From: Thalassospira sp. ER-Se-21-Dark
GTDB taxonomy: Bacteria; Pseudomonadota; Alphaproteobacteria; Rhodospirillales; Thalassospiraceae
Length of the DNA stretch: 64,000 nucleotides
Direction: 5' to 3'
Assembly: GCF_017922435.1 (NCBI RefSeq)
Contig: NZ_VDEZ01000002.1
Coordinates: 186,001 to 250,000 of the forward strand
Shown piece after piece: positions 1 to 7,527 of this stretch. The notes under the pieces were generated by a model. The model saw nothing but the letters and a program-made list of their open reading frames with translations, had not been told where the DNA came from and made no database searches. The position numbers were made by a program, and so were the translations under genes. Within the stretch, counting starts at the first letter, position 1. Each line of letters opens with the position of its first letter.

Positions 1-123
1 CACCTGCGCAATGACAAAGATCATCAGAAGAAAGATGATCACCATCAAAAGTGTGGCAAGCGCATCAACAAAGCCCGGCCAGGTATTTACATCGCGGTTA
101 CGACGGCGCGAAAGCCCGATCAT
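1..123 (-). CDS. MotB/OmpA-like peptidoglycan-binding protein, N-terminal part only
   Basis: The first 41 codons of a minus-strand gene are visible before the window edge. They encode a short basic cytoplasmic leader (MIGLSRRRNRD), a WPGFVDALATLL motif and then one strongly hydrophobic segment. This is the arrangement of MotB-like stator partners and of the alphaproteobacterial peptidoglycan-binding proteins that carry a C-terminal OmpA domain, which would lie outside the window. The ATG at 123 is 4 nt after the stop of the MotA/TolQ-like gene, so the two are surely co-transcribed and probably form one proton-channel complex. The function of this envelope motor is unknown to me. Confidence 0.75.
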   Translation of the reverse strand, partial: MIGLSRRRNRDVNTWPGFVDALATLLMVIIFLLMIFVIAQV

Positions 124-127
124 TCGA

Positions 128-1312
128 TCAGCCCTCCTCGGCGATGGCGGCGATGGTCCGGGCGAGGAGCTTGATCTCGCTTCTGATTTCCTGTGTGGAT
201 TGCTGGCGGCCCATGGTCAGTTCTTCGCCAATACGGCCAAGCGTATTGTCAAGCGAACGGATATGCGCACGGGTGTTATCATCAATCCCGAAGCTGCCCA
301 TTTTCATAGAATCCGCCAGCTGATCGAGGACCGGTTTGAGGTGCATCTGGTTTTCCGCCAGCTTGACCATCAATTGCTGCTCGGCCTTCATCTGATCAGT
401 CAGGGTCGACAGCTTATCCGCCAGATCAATCAACGTATTATGCGATTTGATCTGTGAACTTTCCGACCGCTGGATGGAGTTTTGCAACCCTTCCATATTG
501 TCGGCCATCTGTTCGATCAGGGCCGAAAGATAGGCCGGAACAGACTGTTCACCATCGGAAATGCCACCACCCGAACCAAGGCGGGTAAAGCTCGAAAGCC
601 ATTCTTCAAGATCATTGAAGAACCGGTTCTGCGCCTGACCGGCCTGCATGTCCAGAAGACCAAGGGCAAGCGATCCTGCAAGACCAAACAGCGAGGACGA
701 AAACGCCGTGCCCATGCCGCTTAACGGTTCGGACAGGCCGTCTTTGAGTTCAGAGAACCAAAGATCCATGTTGGACCCGCTGCCGACATTGACGTTGCTA
801 ATCACACCGGCAACCGAGTTCACGGTCTGAAGCAGGCCCCAGAAGGTGCCGAGCAGACCCAGGAACACCAAAAGGCCAACGACATAGCGCGACAATTCGC
901 GGCTTTCATCGAGACGGGAGCGGATCGAGTCAAGGATGGTCCGGGTCGAGGTGGTCGAAAGCTGTGGGCGGTCGCGCCGCTGTTCGGCCATCATGCTGGC
1001 CATCGGGGCCAGAAGTTTCGGCGGAACCTGCGATGTCAGGCCCGGGCGGGAGCGACGAAAGTCCTCGATCCATGTCACTTCGGGCGACAGGCTTGCGGCC
1101 ATGCGGAAGGTGTAAATAACCCCAACCACAAACACGCCAAGGATCAGGCCATTAAGAACAGCATTGGCCATAAAGGCATCAGACAGCGCCGGGAACAGCA
1201 GGGCGCCAACCCCGGCGATGATGGCAACAAAGATTGCCATGCGTGTCAGATAACTACCGGGTTTGGTAATAGGCGGGAGGGATCCCGTACCACTGGCCGA
1301 ATTGCTGCTCAT
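128..1312 (-). CDS. MotA/TolQ/ExbB-family proton channel protein
   Basis: A 394-residue inner-membrane protein. Hydrophobic segments lie at about residues 23-43, 50-70, 143-165 and 198-222; the last two, with the GLLGTFWGLL and GTAFSSSLFGLAGS motifs, are typical of MotA/TolQ/ExbB channels. Residues from about 250 to the end form a long charged, probably coiled-coil tail that ordinary TolQ and ExbB lack. It sits between an OmpA-like gene (13 nt upstream) and a MotB-like gene (4 nt downstream), so the three likely make one energised cell-wall-bound complex. It is not the Tol-Pal TolQ, which is at 20973-21704. A flagellar role is unlikely because no flagellar genes are nearby. Confidence 0.85.
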   Translation of the reverse strand: MSSNSASGTGSLPPITKPGSYLTRMAIFVAIIAGVGALLFPALSDAFMANAVLNGLILGVFVVGVIYTFRMAASLSPEVTWIEDFRRSRPGLTSQVPPKLLAPMASMMAEQRRDRPQLSTTSTRTILDSIRSRLDESRELSRYVVGLLVFLGLLGTFWGLLQTVNSVAGVISNVNVGSGSNMDLWFSELKDGLSEPLSGMGTAFSSSLFGLAGSLALGLLDMQAGQAQNRFFNDLEEWLSSFTRLGSGGGISDGEQSVPAYLSALIEQMADNMEGLQNSIQRSESSQIKSHNTLIDLADKLSTLTDQMKAEQQLMVKLAENQMHLKPVLDQLADSMKMGSFGIDDNTRAHIRSLDNTLGRIGEELTMGRQQSTQEIRSEIKLLARTIAAIAEEG

Positions 1313-1324
1313 AGCGGATTAATC

Positions 1325-2539
1325 CTAGCGTTGAACGGTTTTGATATCGACGCGATCTGCGGGGCCGGACGGAACATTCGCACCCAGGGCACGAACATCA
1401 ATGCGCGTGGAGCGCACACCCCTGTCAATCAGATAGGAACGCACCTGAAGCGCGCGTGACAGCGACAGACGACGCGCCTTGGAGGCGTTCGCCCCGTCAC
1501 CCTGCGCGTAGGCCTGCAACTGAATTCGAAGATCTTCATCCTGCCCCATCGTTGCGATCACGCTGTCGAGCTGGCTTCTGGCAGCTGCACTCAGCTCGAA
1601 GCTCTCAGCGGCAAAGCCAAGGCTGTATTCATCGCCACCGGTGGCCGGCATTGCAGCCGGTGCAGAGGTCTCTGGCGGGATGGATGCTTCTTCAGCCGGT
1701 GCCGGTGGCACAGTCGGCGCTGGCGCCGGTTCTGCCATCTCGGTCGCGGGCTGGGTGGTGTCTGGTGCAGGGGCTGCCGGGGGCGCAGGAGTGTCGGAAA
1801 TCGGTGCGACTTCCGGTGCTGCCGGTGCGGGTGCTGCGTTGTTTTGTTCGACCGGGGCAGGGGGTGCTACAGGGGCATCAGATACTTCTGCCGTTTCGGT
1901 CGCCGGGGAAGATGTCGGGGCCGGGGTTGGCTCTGGTGCCGCCGGTGCGACAGTCGGCGCAGGCTCCGGTGCCGGAGTTGGCTTGGTCAGCGGCGTCGGT
2001 GCGTTCGATGCGCTGCTTTCGGTCACAGGTGGTGCAACCGGTTTGCTGCGCGGTGCGGCGGTCGGTTCCGGCTGGGTCAGCGCAATGGTCTGGTTTGCGC
2101 CATCATCCATGTCCGCGACACGCTGGTTTGCATTTGGGACGACGCCGGGAACGCCATAAAATTCTGATTGGGTCGGGAAGGCATTGCCGCCGCCACTTGA
2201 CCCGTCGATGACAACGGTTTCAAACCCGCCGTCATAGCCAGCGTTGCCTGTGGCACTGGCAAACTGTTCAGCGGCAAGGAATGTCGATTTCGGTCGGGTT
2301 TCCGGGAAAATCAGATCACCGCCCGGCATGACGATATGATCGCGTGAAACGGTGGGAGACAGATATTGCGGAACGGTCGGCTGTCCGCCATAGCCATCTG
2401 CAACGTCCCAGTTTACCTGAACGCTGCTGTCATTCGAAACGGGGGAGTATTGTTGCGCCGATGCATCTGGCGCAAAGAACACGGTTGTGCCCAGTGCAGC
2501 CGTCATCGCAAGCACCGAAATCTTGGAATACCCCATCAT
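1325..2539 (-). CDS. OmpA-family periplasmic protein with long Pro/Ala-rich linker
   Basis: The N-terminus is a signal peptide ending near DASA-Q (about residue 28). The first 140 residues have no recognised domain. Residues about 155-300 are a low-complexity Pro/Ala/Glu/Thr linker, long enough to span periplasm. The last 100 residues are an OmpA/MotB-type peptidoglycan-binding domain (motifs SLGFAAESFELS, LQAYAQGDG, LSLSRALQVRSYLIDRG). An in-frame TTG at 2542 precedes two ATG codons; I take 2539, behind an AAGGGG sequence. It is the first gene of the three-gene envelope cluster. Its partner channel protein starts 13 nt after its stop. Confidence 0.8.
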   Translation of the reverse strand: MMGYSKISVLAMTAALGTTVFFAPDASAQQYSPVSNDSSVQVNWDVADGYGGQPTVPQYLSPTVSRDHIVMPGGDLIFPETRPKSTFLAAEQFASATGNAGYDGGFETVVIDGSSGGGNAFPTQSEFYGVPGVVPNANQRVADMDDGANQTIALTQPEPTAAPRSKPVAPPVTESSASNAPTPLTKPTPAPEPAPTVAPAAPEPTPAPTSSPATETAEVSDAPVAPPAPVEQNNAAPAPAAPEVAPISDTPAPPAAPAPDTTQPATEMAEPAPAPTVPPAPAEEASIPPETSAPAAMPATGGDEYSLGFAAESFELSAAARSQLDSVIATMGQDEDLRIQLQAYAQGDGANASKARRLSLSRALQVRSYLIDRGVRSTRIDVRALGANVPSGPADRVDIKTVQR

Positions 2540-2744
2540 CAAATCGCAGGCCCCTTAATACCCTGTGTTTGAAATCGTTTGGTAACGTTGTTCTATTTCA
2601 CACAGTTTTGTGTCGATCATTAGGCACCCGCAAAACTTTCCGAATGCCCCCCCTTGGTGTCCGTGGGCCCGCAATCAGACCGCACAGTCCCAAGCACCAT
2701 AGCTTAGAGACAGATGATGGACAACCGCTTTGACCGAAAACGCA

Positions 2745-2780
2745 AAAGGGGCGCTTCGGCAAATTGCGAAGCGCCCCTTT
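2745..2780 (-). terminator. Rho-independent terminator after suhB
   Basis: A 14-bp perfect stem (AAAGGGGCGCTTCG with its complement) closes an 8-nt loop, followed on the minus strand by a short U run. It lies 27 nt after the suhB stop and separates that operon from the OmpA-like gene. Confidence 0.85.
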
Positions 2781-2806
2781 CAAAAAACAGTAACAAAAGC
2801 CGGGTG

Positions 2807-3616
2807 TTAGCCCGTGATTGCCTTTTTAAGCGTTTTGGCCAGCACCGGCTGGATATAGTCATTGGCTGCAACGACGCTGCCGGTACCAAGCATGTTGGTG
2901 CCGCCTTTGTCATCGCGGATATAACCGCCAGCTTCGGAGATCAGGATGATCCCGGCTGCAATATCCCACGCATTAAGGTGGGATTCCCAATAACCGTCAT
3001 AACGACCGGCCGCGACATAGGCCATATCAAGGGCCGCAGCCCCCATGCGACGCACACCGGCACAACGATCCATGACCGAGTGCAGCTGCTTTTCAAATGT
3101 CGCGTGATCGCCATGACCAAGATGCGGAACACCGCATGCCAGAACGCATTCGTTCAGACGACGACGGCCCGAAACGCGCAGGCGGCGGTTATCAAGAAAC
3201 GCACCAACGCCCTTTTCCGCCCAGAAGCATTCGTCCTTGGCGACGTCATAGATCATGCCGGCAATGATTTCATCACCCTTCTGCAGGGCAACCGAAATCG
3301 CAAAATGCGGAATGCCATGCAGGAAGTTGGTGGTGCCATCAAGCGGATCAATGATCCAGCGGTGCTCAGGATCGGTGCCCTTGATCTCGCCACCTTCTTC
3401 CATAAGGAAGCCATAACCGGGGCGGGAACGCTCAAGCTCTTCACGCAGGCGTTTTTCGGCACGGTGATCAGCCGCAGATACGAAATCTGCCGGGCCTTTC
3501 ATCGAAACCTGAAGGTTTTCGACTTCACCGAAGTCGCGTTTCAGTCCGTAGGCTGCCTTTTCGACAGCCTTGTACATCACATTGATGTTCGCAGAACGAC
3601 GGGCGGCGCCTCGCAC
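2807..3616 (-). CDS. suhB: Inositol monophosphatase family protein
   Basis: A 269-residue member of the Mg-dependent inositol-phosphatase family, which removes phosphate from myo-inositol-1-phosphate or related sugars; bacterial SuhB can also act in rRNA antitermination. The metal site is complete: EE at 73-74, DPLDGTT at 90-96, and WD at 217-218. The start is a GTG preceded by GGGAGA about 7 nt upstream. It is the last gene of the minus-strand run from 6279, 54 nt after efp, and is followed by a strong terminator. A broader sugar-phosphate specificity cannot be excluded from sequence. Confidence 0.9.
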   Translation of the reverse strand: MRGAARRSANINVMYKAVEKAAYGLKRDFGEVENLQVSMKGPADFVSAADHRAEKRLREELERSRPGYGFLMEEGGEIKGTDPEHRWIIDPLDGTTNFLHGIPHFAISVALQKGDEIIAGMIYDVAKDECFWAEKGVGAFLDNRRLRVSGRRRLNECVLACGVPHLGHGDHATFEKQLHSVMDRCAGVRRMGAAALDMAYVAAGRYDGYWESHLNAWDIAAGIILISEAGGYIRDDKGGTNMLGTGSVVAANDYIQPVLAKTLKKAITG

Positions 3617-3670
3617 GGCATATCTCCCGGTGTTTGAATTAAAATGAAAACCAGAGGGCGGGGTTCGCCC

Positions 3671-4237
3671 TTAGTCCTTGGCACGCTCGATATAGGTGCC
3701 TTCAACAGTGTTCACGACAATGCGCGTACCCGATTCAATATGCGGGGGCACCATCACACGGACACCGTTCTCAAGAACAGCCGGTTTGAAAGAAGAAGAC
3801 TGGGTTTGACCTTTGACAACCGCATCGGCTTCGACAATCTGGAAGACGACATGCTCGGGAAGGGTCACACCAAGCGGCTCACCTTCGAAGGATTCGATGG
3901 TCACAACCATACCATCCTGAAGATAGACAGCCGCTTCGCCAACAAGGTCGGCATTTACTGTGATCTGTTCATAGGTTTCGCTGTCCATGAAGGTGATCAT
4001 GTCACCATCGGCGAACAGATAGGTGTATTCTTTCTGTTCAAGACGAACCTTTTCGACGGTTTCCGAAGCGCGGAAACGCTCGTTCAGCTTGGTGCCGGTA
4101 CGAATGTCTTTGAGTTCAACCTGGTTAAAAGCACCGCCTTTACCCGGCTTCACAGCCTGGCATTTTACTGCACGCCACAGGGCACCTTTATGTTCGATAA
4201 GGTTACCCGGACGGATTTCGTTGCCGTTGATTTTCAT
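3671..4237 (-). CDS. efp: Translation elongation factor P
   Basis: A 188-residue protein of the normal EF-P length, with KOW-like N-terminal domain and two OB domains. EF-P relieves ribosomes stalled at polyproline, which is relevant here because tolA and the OmpA-like gene in this window are very proline-rich. The domain I loop reads KPGKGGAF, with Lys33 in the place usually modified by EpmA/EpmB; those enzymes are not in the window. The C-terminus has the conserved [17 protein letters not shown] pattern. It lies between thiE and suhB in one orientation. Confidence 0.97.
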   Translation of the reverse strand: MKINGNEIRPGNLIEHKGALWRAVKCQAVKPGKGGAFNQVELKDIRTGTKLNERFRASETVEKVRLEQKEYTYLFADGDMITFMDSETYEQITVNADLVGEAAVYLQDGMVVTIESFEGEPLGVTLPEHVVFQIVEADAVVKGQTQSSSFKPAVLENGVRVMVPPHIESGTRIVVNTVEGTYIERAKD

Positions 4238-4403
4238 GGCACAAACCGTTCTTTCAGATCACAGATTCACAATGCAATAAGGGGCAAGCGCCCCATTTCA
4301 GGCGCTCTACCTACCAGTTTGGCTGTTTTGCTGCAAGCAGATTGATCCGGGTTTGCGCGCATAACGCCCCATCATTCGCGCATGGCTGGACCAATGAATG
4401 AAA

Positions 4404-5045
4404 TCAGATGTCGGTTGCCGCAATTGCCGCCTTGATGGCCTTCGCACCGGCCTCTGGCCCGTCCGGATGGTTCCAGACACCACCGGTGACAGCAATGAAG
4501 TCCGCACCTGCCAGAACAAGCGGTGCAACATTATCGGCCGTGATGCCACCAATCGCCACACATGGCACCGTGGTAAAGGTCGTCCAGATTTCAAGGATTT
4601 CCGGGGTGACGCTGGTTTTTGCTTCTTTGGTTTCGGTCGGATAAAACGCGCCGAATGCGACGTAATCGGCCCCTTTGTCTCCAACGATCATCGCCTTGTG
4701 GCGGCTGTCATAGCACGACACACCGACAATATGTTCCTCGCCCATGATGGCGCGTGCTTCGTCGTAACTTGCGTCTTCTTCGCCGACATGCACGCCGTCA
4801 CAGCCCGATTTCTTGGCAATGTCGGGACGGTCATTGAGGATCAGCGGAATATCACGATCCGCACACATCGGAAGGATGGTATCAATCGCCTTGCGGATTT
4901 CATCATCGCTGACATCCTTCAGACGCAATTGCAGGCAATCAACCGCACCGGTATCCAGCACAGATTTCAGCTTCTCGCCAAAGGGTGCAAGGTCGATTTT
5001 CGGCGGGGTCAGAAGATAAAGACCGGCAAGTTCGTCTGAATTCAC
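4404..5045 (-). CDS. thiE: Thiamine phosphate synthase
   Basis: ThiE joins HMP-pyrophosphate and thiazole phosphate to thiamine monophosphate. The TIM-barrel motifs are present: LQLRLKD, LILNDRPD, GVHVGEEDA, and CVAIGGITADN followed by GADFIAVTGGVW. The open frame extends to 5111, but a GTG at 5045 with AGGAA 8 nt upstream gives a 213-residue protein of normal length. A second thiamine gene, thiD, is at 37711, unlinked. No TPP riboswitch fold was recognised upstream of either gene. Confidence 0.93.
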   Translation of the reverse strand: MNSDELAGLYLLTPPKIDLAPFGEKLKSVLDTGAVDCLQLRLKDVSDDEIRKAIDTILPMCADRDIPLILNDRPDIAKKSGCDGVHVGEEDASYDEARAIMGEEHIVGVSCYDSRHKAMIVGDKGADYVAFGAFYPTETKEAKTSVTPEILEIWTTFTTVPCVAIGGITADNVAPLVLAGADFIAVTGGVWNHPDGPEAGAKAIKAAIAATDI

Positions 5046-5113
5046 GATGATAATTCCTGATGATTTCCTGCGTGTTATGTAACCTTTGATGCCGGTTTTG
5101 GCAATTGCCAAGG

Positions 5114-5545
5114 CTACGCGGCAATATGTGCAAGCAACCGCTTGTCGAGTTCATGATCGGGCAACAGGTCATCGGCCATCTGATAAATCACATCTTTGGC
5201 CGGGAACTCTGTCATGACTAGACAGTTTGTCTGGCCTGCCATATCCCGAAGGTTTTCCAACTGCGGCTCGGGCATCGGATCGACCATGACCGCATCCAGG
5301 CCCTGCTCAATGCCTGCCAAGGTGCCAGAAACCCGCCCACGACAATCAAGGATCGCCTTGAAATCACATGCCGGGAAGTCTTCACGCACCAGCATCACCA
5401 GATCGGCAAACCACTGTGCCCCGTGCGTTTGTGCGGCATGTTCCGGCGACAGCAACCCAAAGGCGCGATCGCCCATCACCCGGCAGGCCGATCTGGCGCC
5501 GGTGATGCCATGAATGCGAATGACAGGATCGGGCAGGGGGCTCAT
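5114..5545 (-). CDS. Conserved hypothetical protein in the thiE-efp operon
   Basis: A 143-residue soluble protein with no signal peptide or membrane segment. I do not recognise a family. The sequence has a mixed alpha/beta look (FKAILDCRGRVSGTL; AVMVDPMP; CLVMTEFPA), with a Cys at residue 69 and paired acidic residues near the C-terminus. It lies 11 nt after the spermidine-synthase-like gene and 68 nt before thiE, so co-transcription is likely. Base composition matches its neighbours, so it is likely resident. Confidence 0.7.
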   Translation of the reverse strand: MSPLPDPVIRIHGITGARSACRVMGDRAFGLLSPEHAAQTHGAQWFADLVMLVREDFPACDFKAILDCRGRVSGTLAGIEQGLDAVMVDPMPEPQLENLRDMAGQTNCLVMTEFPAKDVIYQMADDLLPDHELDKRLLAHIAA

Positions 5546-5556
5546 TTCGGTGGTTC

Positions 5557-6279
5557 TTATGCTTTGGTGCGCGCGACATAGACCGTGTTGATATCTTCAC
5601 GGTCAATCAGCGGATGTTTGAATTTAATGACATCGGCCCGGATGGTCTCGAACGCGGATTTGAGGTTTTCTTCAAACCACGGTTCGGGCATCTCGGTCGA
5701 CCACAGGGCAAAAATCCCGCCGGGCACCAGATGGGCGGCAAGCTTGGCCAGACCATCCTTGGTGTAAAGGCGCTTGTGGTCTTCATGCAGGACATTGCCC
5801 GGCGAATGATCAACATCCAAAAGGATCGCGTCATGCCGTTTCTCGGGCGCATCCGGGTTCATCCCCGGTGTGCCGGAAAGCGACGCACCAAAGAAATCGC
5901 CATGCATCAGTGCGCAGCGCGGATCATTTGAAAGCTGCTCACCCAGCGGCAGCAACCCTTGCTGATGCCATTCAATTACCTCGGGCAGGGTATCAAGCAC
6001 GGTCAGCTTGCCGGTCTTGGGATTATCAAGCGCAGCCTTGGCGGTATAACCAAGTCCAAGCCCGCCAACCACGACATCAAGGTTGTCGCGATCAAGCTCC
6101 GCCAAACCAAGGTCGGCCAGCGCGATCTCGGCATCGGTAAACAGGCTCGACATCAGATATTCTTCATCAAGCTTGATTTCGTAGACATCGATATCAAGGC
6201 TCAGCTCACGTCGGCGACGCAGACTCAGCACCCCCATCGGTGTCGGGCGGTAATCAAGTTCCTTGAATAAAAGGCTCAC
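5557..6279 (-). CDS. Spermidine-synthase-like SAM-dependent protein
   Basis: A 240-residue Rossmann protein resembling the spermidine synthase fold: VVVGGLGLGYTA is the SAM/decarboxylated-SAM loop, KLTVLDTLPEVI the acidic strand-2 motif, and AILLDVDHSPGNVL the catalytic-region loop. The canonical GGG[DE]G aminopropyltransferase motif is not exact, so methyltransferase activity is equally possible. The start is a GTG with AGGAGA upstream. It is the first gene of the minus-strand run that ends at suhB; a terminator of the preceding gap gene stands between them. Confidence 0.75.
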   Translation of the reverse strand: MSLLFKELDYRPTPMGVLSLRRRRELSLDIDVYEIKLDEEYLMSSLFTDAEIALADLGLAELDRDNLDVVVGGLGLGYTAKAALDNPKTGKLTVLDTLPEVIEWHQQGLLPLGEQLSNDPRCALMHGDFFGASLSGTPGMNPDAPEKRHDAILLDVDHSPGNVLHEDHKRLYTKDGLAKLAAHLVPGGIFALWSTEMPEPWFEENLKSAFETIRADVIKFKHPLIDREDINTVYVARTKA

Positions 6280-6343
6280 GGCCTTCTCCTGTTTGTCTTT
6301 TCTGTTCGTTGGCTCAACAGTGACGGAAAGACGGGCAAAAGAA

Positions 6344-6372
6344 AAGTGCCCGAAGCAGAACTTCGGGCACTT
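6344..6372 (-). terminator. Rho-independent terminator after gap
   Basis: A 12-bp perfect stem (AAGTGCCCGAAG and complement) with a 5-nt loop, followed on the minus strand by TTCTTTTG, lies 35 nt after the gap stop codon. Confidence 0.88.
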
Positions 6373-6406
6373 CGAAAATCCAGGGTCAGGACCTGCTAAG
6401 CGATGC

Positions 6407-7414
6407 TTAGAGGAACTTCGCCATGGCGACAGCGGTGTCGCTCATACGGTTGGAGAAGCCCCACTCGTTGTCATACCAGGACAGGATACGAACGAAGTTG
6501 CCGTCCATGACCTGGGTCTGGGTCGCATCAAAGGTCGAGCTGTTCGGGTTGTGGTTGAAATCAACCGAAACCAGCGGTGCTTCGCAAACGCCAAGAACGC
6601 CTTTGAGCAGGCCGTTTGCTGCTTCTTTGATGGCTGCGTTGACTTCGTCAACCGTGGTGTCACGGCCTGCAACGAAGGTCAGGTCAACCATGGAAACGTT
6701 CGGGGTCGGGACGCGGATCGCGGTACCGTCGAGCTTGCCTTTGAGTTCCGGAAGAACAAGGCCAACAGCCTTGGCCGCACCGGTCGAGGTCGGGATCATC
6801 GAAAGCGATGCCGCACGCGCACGACGCAGGTCTTTATGCAGGCTGTCCACGGTGTTCTGGTCGCCGGTGAAGGCGTGAACAGTGGTCATGAAGCCCTTGG
6901 TGATGCCAACGGTCTTGTTGAGAACATCTGCAACCGGTGCAAGGCAGTTGGTGGTGCAGGATGCGTTCGAAACAATGACGTCATCAGCGGTCAGGGTGTC
7001 GGAGTTAACACCGTAAACAACGGTCTTGATGTCGCCCTTTGCCGGGGCGGAAATCAGAACGCGCTTGGCACCTGCGGTCAGGTGTTTGCCAGCACCAGCT
7101 TCGTCAAGGAAGATACCGGTGCACTCAAACGCGATGTCAACTTTGAGGTCAGCCCACGGCAGGTTCGCCGGGTCACGTTCGGAGCAAACCTTGATCGTCT
7201 TGCCGTCGATGACGAGGTTTTCGCCTTCGGCTTTGACGTCATTGGCCAGAACGCCATGAACGGAATCGTATTTCAGAAGATGTGCGTTGGTGTTGACGTC
7301 ACCCAGGTCGTTGATGGCAACAACTTCAACGTCGGTGCGGCCGCTTTCAACGATAGAACGCAGAACCAGACGGCCGATACGGCCAAAACCATTAATCGCT
7401 ACGCGAATAGCCAT
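6407..7414 (-). CDS. gap: Type I glyceraldehyde-3-phosphate dehydrogenase
   Basis: A 335-residue enzyme that oxidises glyceraldehyde-3-phosphate to 1,3-bisphosphoglycerate with NAD. It shows the Rossmann GFGRIG motif (9-14), the active-site SNASCTTNC with Cys153, His180 in TTVHAFTGDQ, and a C-terminal WYDNEWGFSNRM. The AINDLGD stretch after beta-2 carries the acidic residue expected for NAD rather than NADP preference. It follows tkt on the same strand, with a terminator in the 113-nt gap, so both can be expressed separately. pgk and fba, often nearby in relatives, are not in the window. Confidence 0.98.
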   Translation of the reverse strand: MAIRVAINGFGRIGRLVLRSIVESGRTDVEVVAINDLGDVNTNAHLLKYDSVHGVLANDVKAEGENLVIDGKTIKVCSERDPANLPWADLKVDIAFECTGIFLDEAGAGKHLTAGAKRVLISAPAKGDIKTVVYGVNSDTLTADDVIVSNASCTTNCLAPVADVLNKTVGITKGFMTTVHAFTGDQNTVDSLHKDLRRARAASLSMIPTSTGAAKAVGLVLPELKGKLDGTAIRVPTPNVSMVDLTFVAGRDTTVDEVNAAIKEAANGLLKGVLGVCEAPLVSVDFNHNPNSSTFDATQTQVMDGNFVRILSWYDNEWGFSNRMSDTAVAMAKFL

Positions 7415-7483
7415 TCATCCCTCCAAAATTATAATGATTGGTACCTGGGGAGTATCAATCACGGCTTAGGGTAAAGAACCCAT

Positions 7484-7520
7484 AGAAAAAAGGCCGGATC
7501 GGCATGTTACCGATCCGGCC
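7484..7520 (-). terminator. Rho-independent terminator after tkt
   Basis: An 11-bp stem (GGCCGGATCGG and complement), 7-nt loop, then a run of seven U on the minus strand. It starts 7 nt after the tkt stop. Confidence 0.92.
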
Positions 7521-7527
7521 CTGTAAA

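Noticed and set aside
1..2539. MotA/MotB-like pair as a Zorya antiphage system
   Set aside because: ZorA/ZorB are also MotA/MotB-like, but no ZorC, ZorD or ZorE homologue is visible, base composition is core-like, and an OmpA-family gene is part of the operon. Genes left of position 1 cannot be seen, so this is not absolute.
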